Part shown: positions 5,796 to 5,960 of the stretch, in pieces
Layout: each line of letters begins with the position of its first letter
Numbering within the stretch: the stretch's first letter is position 1
Assembly: GCA_944386965.1 (NCBI GenBank)
Contig: CALXDE010000121.1
Location: forward strand, 1-5,960
Direction: 5' to 3'
DNA: 5,960 nucleotides
From: an uncultured Oscillospiraceae bacterium
Lineage (GTDB): Bacteria > Bacillota_A > Clostridia > Oscillospirales > Oscillospiraceae
Position numbers and translations under genes: made by a program
Notes under the pieces: generated by a model
What the model saw: only the letters and a program-made list of their open reading frames with translations
Database searches by the model: none
What the model was told of the DNA's origin: nothing

Positions 5796-5880
5796 CCCCC
5801 CACCAGTTTGCGGACTGGTGCGTGCGCCCAAGGCGCACAGGTCAAAGTGTTTTTCTTCAGGCGCGTGTCCTCGGAAAAAC
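5796..5880. repeat. Structured repeat unit 3 (three hairpins)
   Basis: After a C-run (5796-5801), hairpin a is CACCAGT/ACTGGTG (5801-5820, 7 bp, TTGCGG loop). Hairpin b is GTGCGCC/GGCGCAC (5822-5838, CAA loop). The 16-nt GGTCAAAGTGTTTTTC (5840-5855) is identical to unit 2 (5723-5738). Hairpin c (5849-5880) has loop CGCGTGT and the 3' arm CCTCGGAAAAAC identical to unit 2. Its 5' arm (GTTTTTCTTCAGG) has changed, so the stem is now interrupted in the middle. Confidence 0.75.
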
Positions 5881-5919
5881 AGTCTGGATCGTGGGGGGAC
5901 AGCCATCTTTGTAAACCAT

Positions 5920-5936
5920 GCGGATGAAACGTCCGC
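5920..5936. repeat. Short inverted repeat upstream of the last ribosome binding site
   Basis: GCGGA (5920-5924) and TCCGC (5932-5936) can form a 5-bp stem with a 7-nt loop about 13 nt before the ribosome binding site. I see no convincing sigma-A promoter and no second CIRCE in 5901-5949, so the next gene is probably read from the groES promoter. Confidence 0.35.
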
Positions 5937-5948
5937 TCATCTGAAATT

Positions 5949-5954
5949 TGGAGG
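5949..5954 (+). promoter_or_regulatory. Ribosome binding site of the next gene (groEL expected)
   Basis: TGGAGG in the context AAATTTGGAGGTAATGC closely resembles the groES site (GATTTTGGAGGAATGCG). The ATG at 5957 is only 2 nt from it, too close, so the real start should lie a few bases beyond the window. The gene order groES-groEL makes groEL the likely owner, but no coding sequence of it is visible. Confidence 0.6.
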
Positions 5955-5960
5955 TAATGC

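Larger units (their letters stand above)
5531..5900. mobile_element. About 370-bp structured intergenic element with terminal inverted repeats (MITE-like)
   Basis: This stretch, otherwise without a gene, is GC-rich and almost wholly made of consecutive hairpins. Its ends are related inverted repeats: 5531-5545 reads GTCCCCCC-TA-GATCC, and 5886-5900 read on the other strand gives GTCCCCCC-AC-GATCC (13 of 15 identical). It contains a leading nested hairpin (5544-5579) and three tandem three-hairpin units. It codes for no transposase. An alternative boundary takes GGGGGGAC at 5521-5528 and 5893-5900 as an 8-bp direct repeat flanking the insert. Taking it out leaves about 85 nt between groES and the next gene. 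The class is an inference; I do not recognise a named family. Confidence 0.5.

Noticed and set aside
5520..5880. Hairpins after groES as intrinsic terminators
   Set aside because: None of the stems is followed directly by a T-run of the usual kind; the T5 runs lie inside the arms of hairpin c. Some termination cannot be excluded, but the signature is missing.
5581..5880. CRISPR array
   Set aside because: Repeats are few, imperfect, about 90 nt long and themselves palindromic throughout; there are no unique spacers of even length and no cas genes.
5492..5906. Two overlapping minus-strand open frames (117 and 122 codons) across the structured element
   Set aside because: They read through the hairpin repeats, show repeated Arg/Pro/Gly/His-rich strings copied from the repeats, have no good ribosome binding site, and resemble no protein family I know. 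They are products of the GC-rich repeats.

Overview
The window looks like chromosomal DNA from a GC-rich, low-copy-gene-order Firmicute of the gut Clostridia type (Oscillospiraceae-like: Flavonifractor, Oscillibacter, Lawsonibacter and relatives). The reasons are strong AGGAGG-type ribosome binding sites, vegetative sigma-A promoters with 17-bp spacers, a perfect CIRCE operator in front of groES, and Xpt, YpsC-type and YegS/DagK-type proteins resembling Firmicute families. The genus is an inference; no search was run.

Layout. Positions 1-2844 are read on the minus strand: the 5' part of xpt (xanthine phosphoribosyltransferase, cut by the window edge), a monocistronic XRE-type regulator with a hydrophobic, probably membrane-embedded C-terminal half, and a two-gene nfeD - paraslipin (SPFH/band 7) membrane operon. 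Each of these three units has its own recognisable promoter, and the last two end in clear intrinsic terminators. A divergent promoter region (about 2804-2972) separates them from the plus-strand half. There, a THUMP-domain rRNA methyltransferase of the RlmL N-half/YpsC type is followed after 39 nt by a diacylglycerol kinase-like lipid kinase gene, probably co-transcribed. Next comes groES under a sigma-A promoter and a CIRCE operator for the HrcA repressor.

The unusual part is 5512-5960. No convincing gene lies there, and the window ends on a strong ribosome binding site resembling that of groES, where groEL is expected. Between the two is a roughly 370-bp, GC-rich, highly structured element. 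It is bounded by imperfect inverted repeats (GTCCCCCCnnGATCC, 5531-5545 and 5886-5900) and contains three tandem units of about 90 nt. Each unit has three successive hairpins, and the third always carries the apical sequence AGG-CGC(A/G)TGT-CCT. The arms of the first two hairpins differ between units but still pair, which suggests selection on, or inheritance of, a folded structure. Without this element the groES-to-groEL gap would be about 85 nt, a normal spacing, so an insertion into the chaperonin operon is the simplest reading.

The coding genes are housekeeping genes: purine salvage, envelope/membrane maintenance, ribosome modification, lipid phosphorylation and protein folding. The undescribed biology, if any, is in the structured intergenic element.
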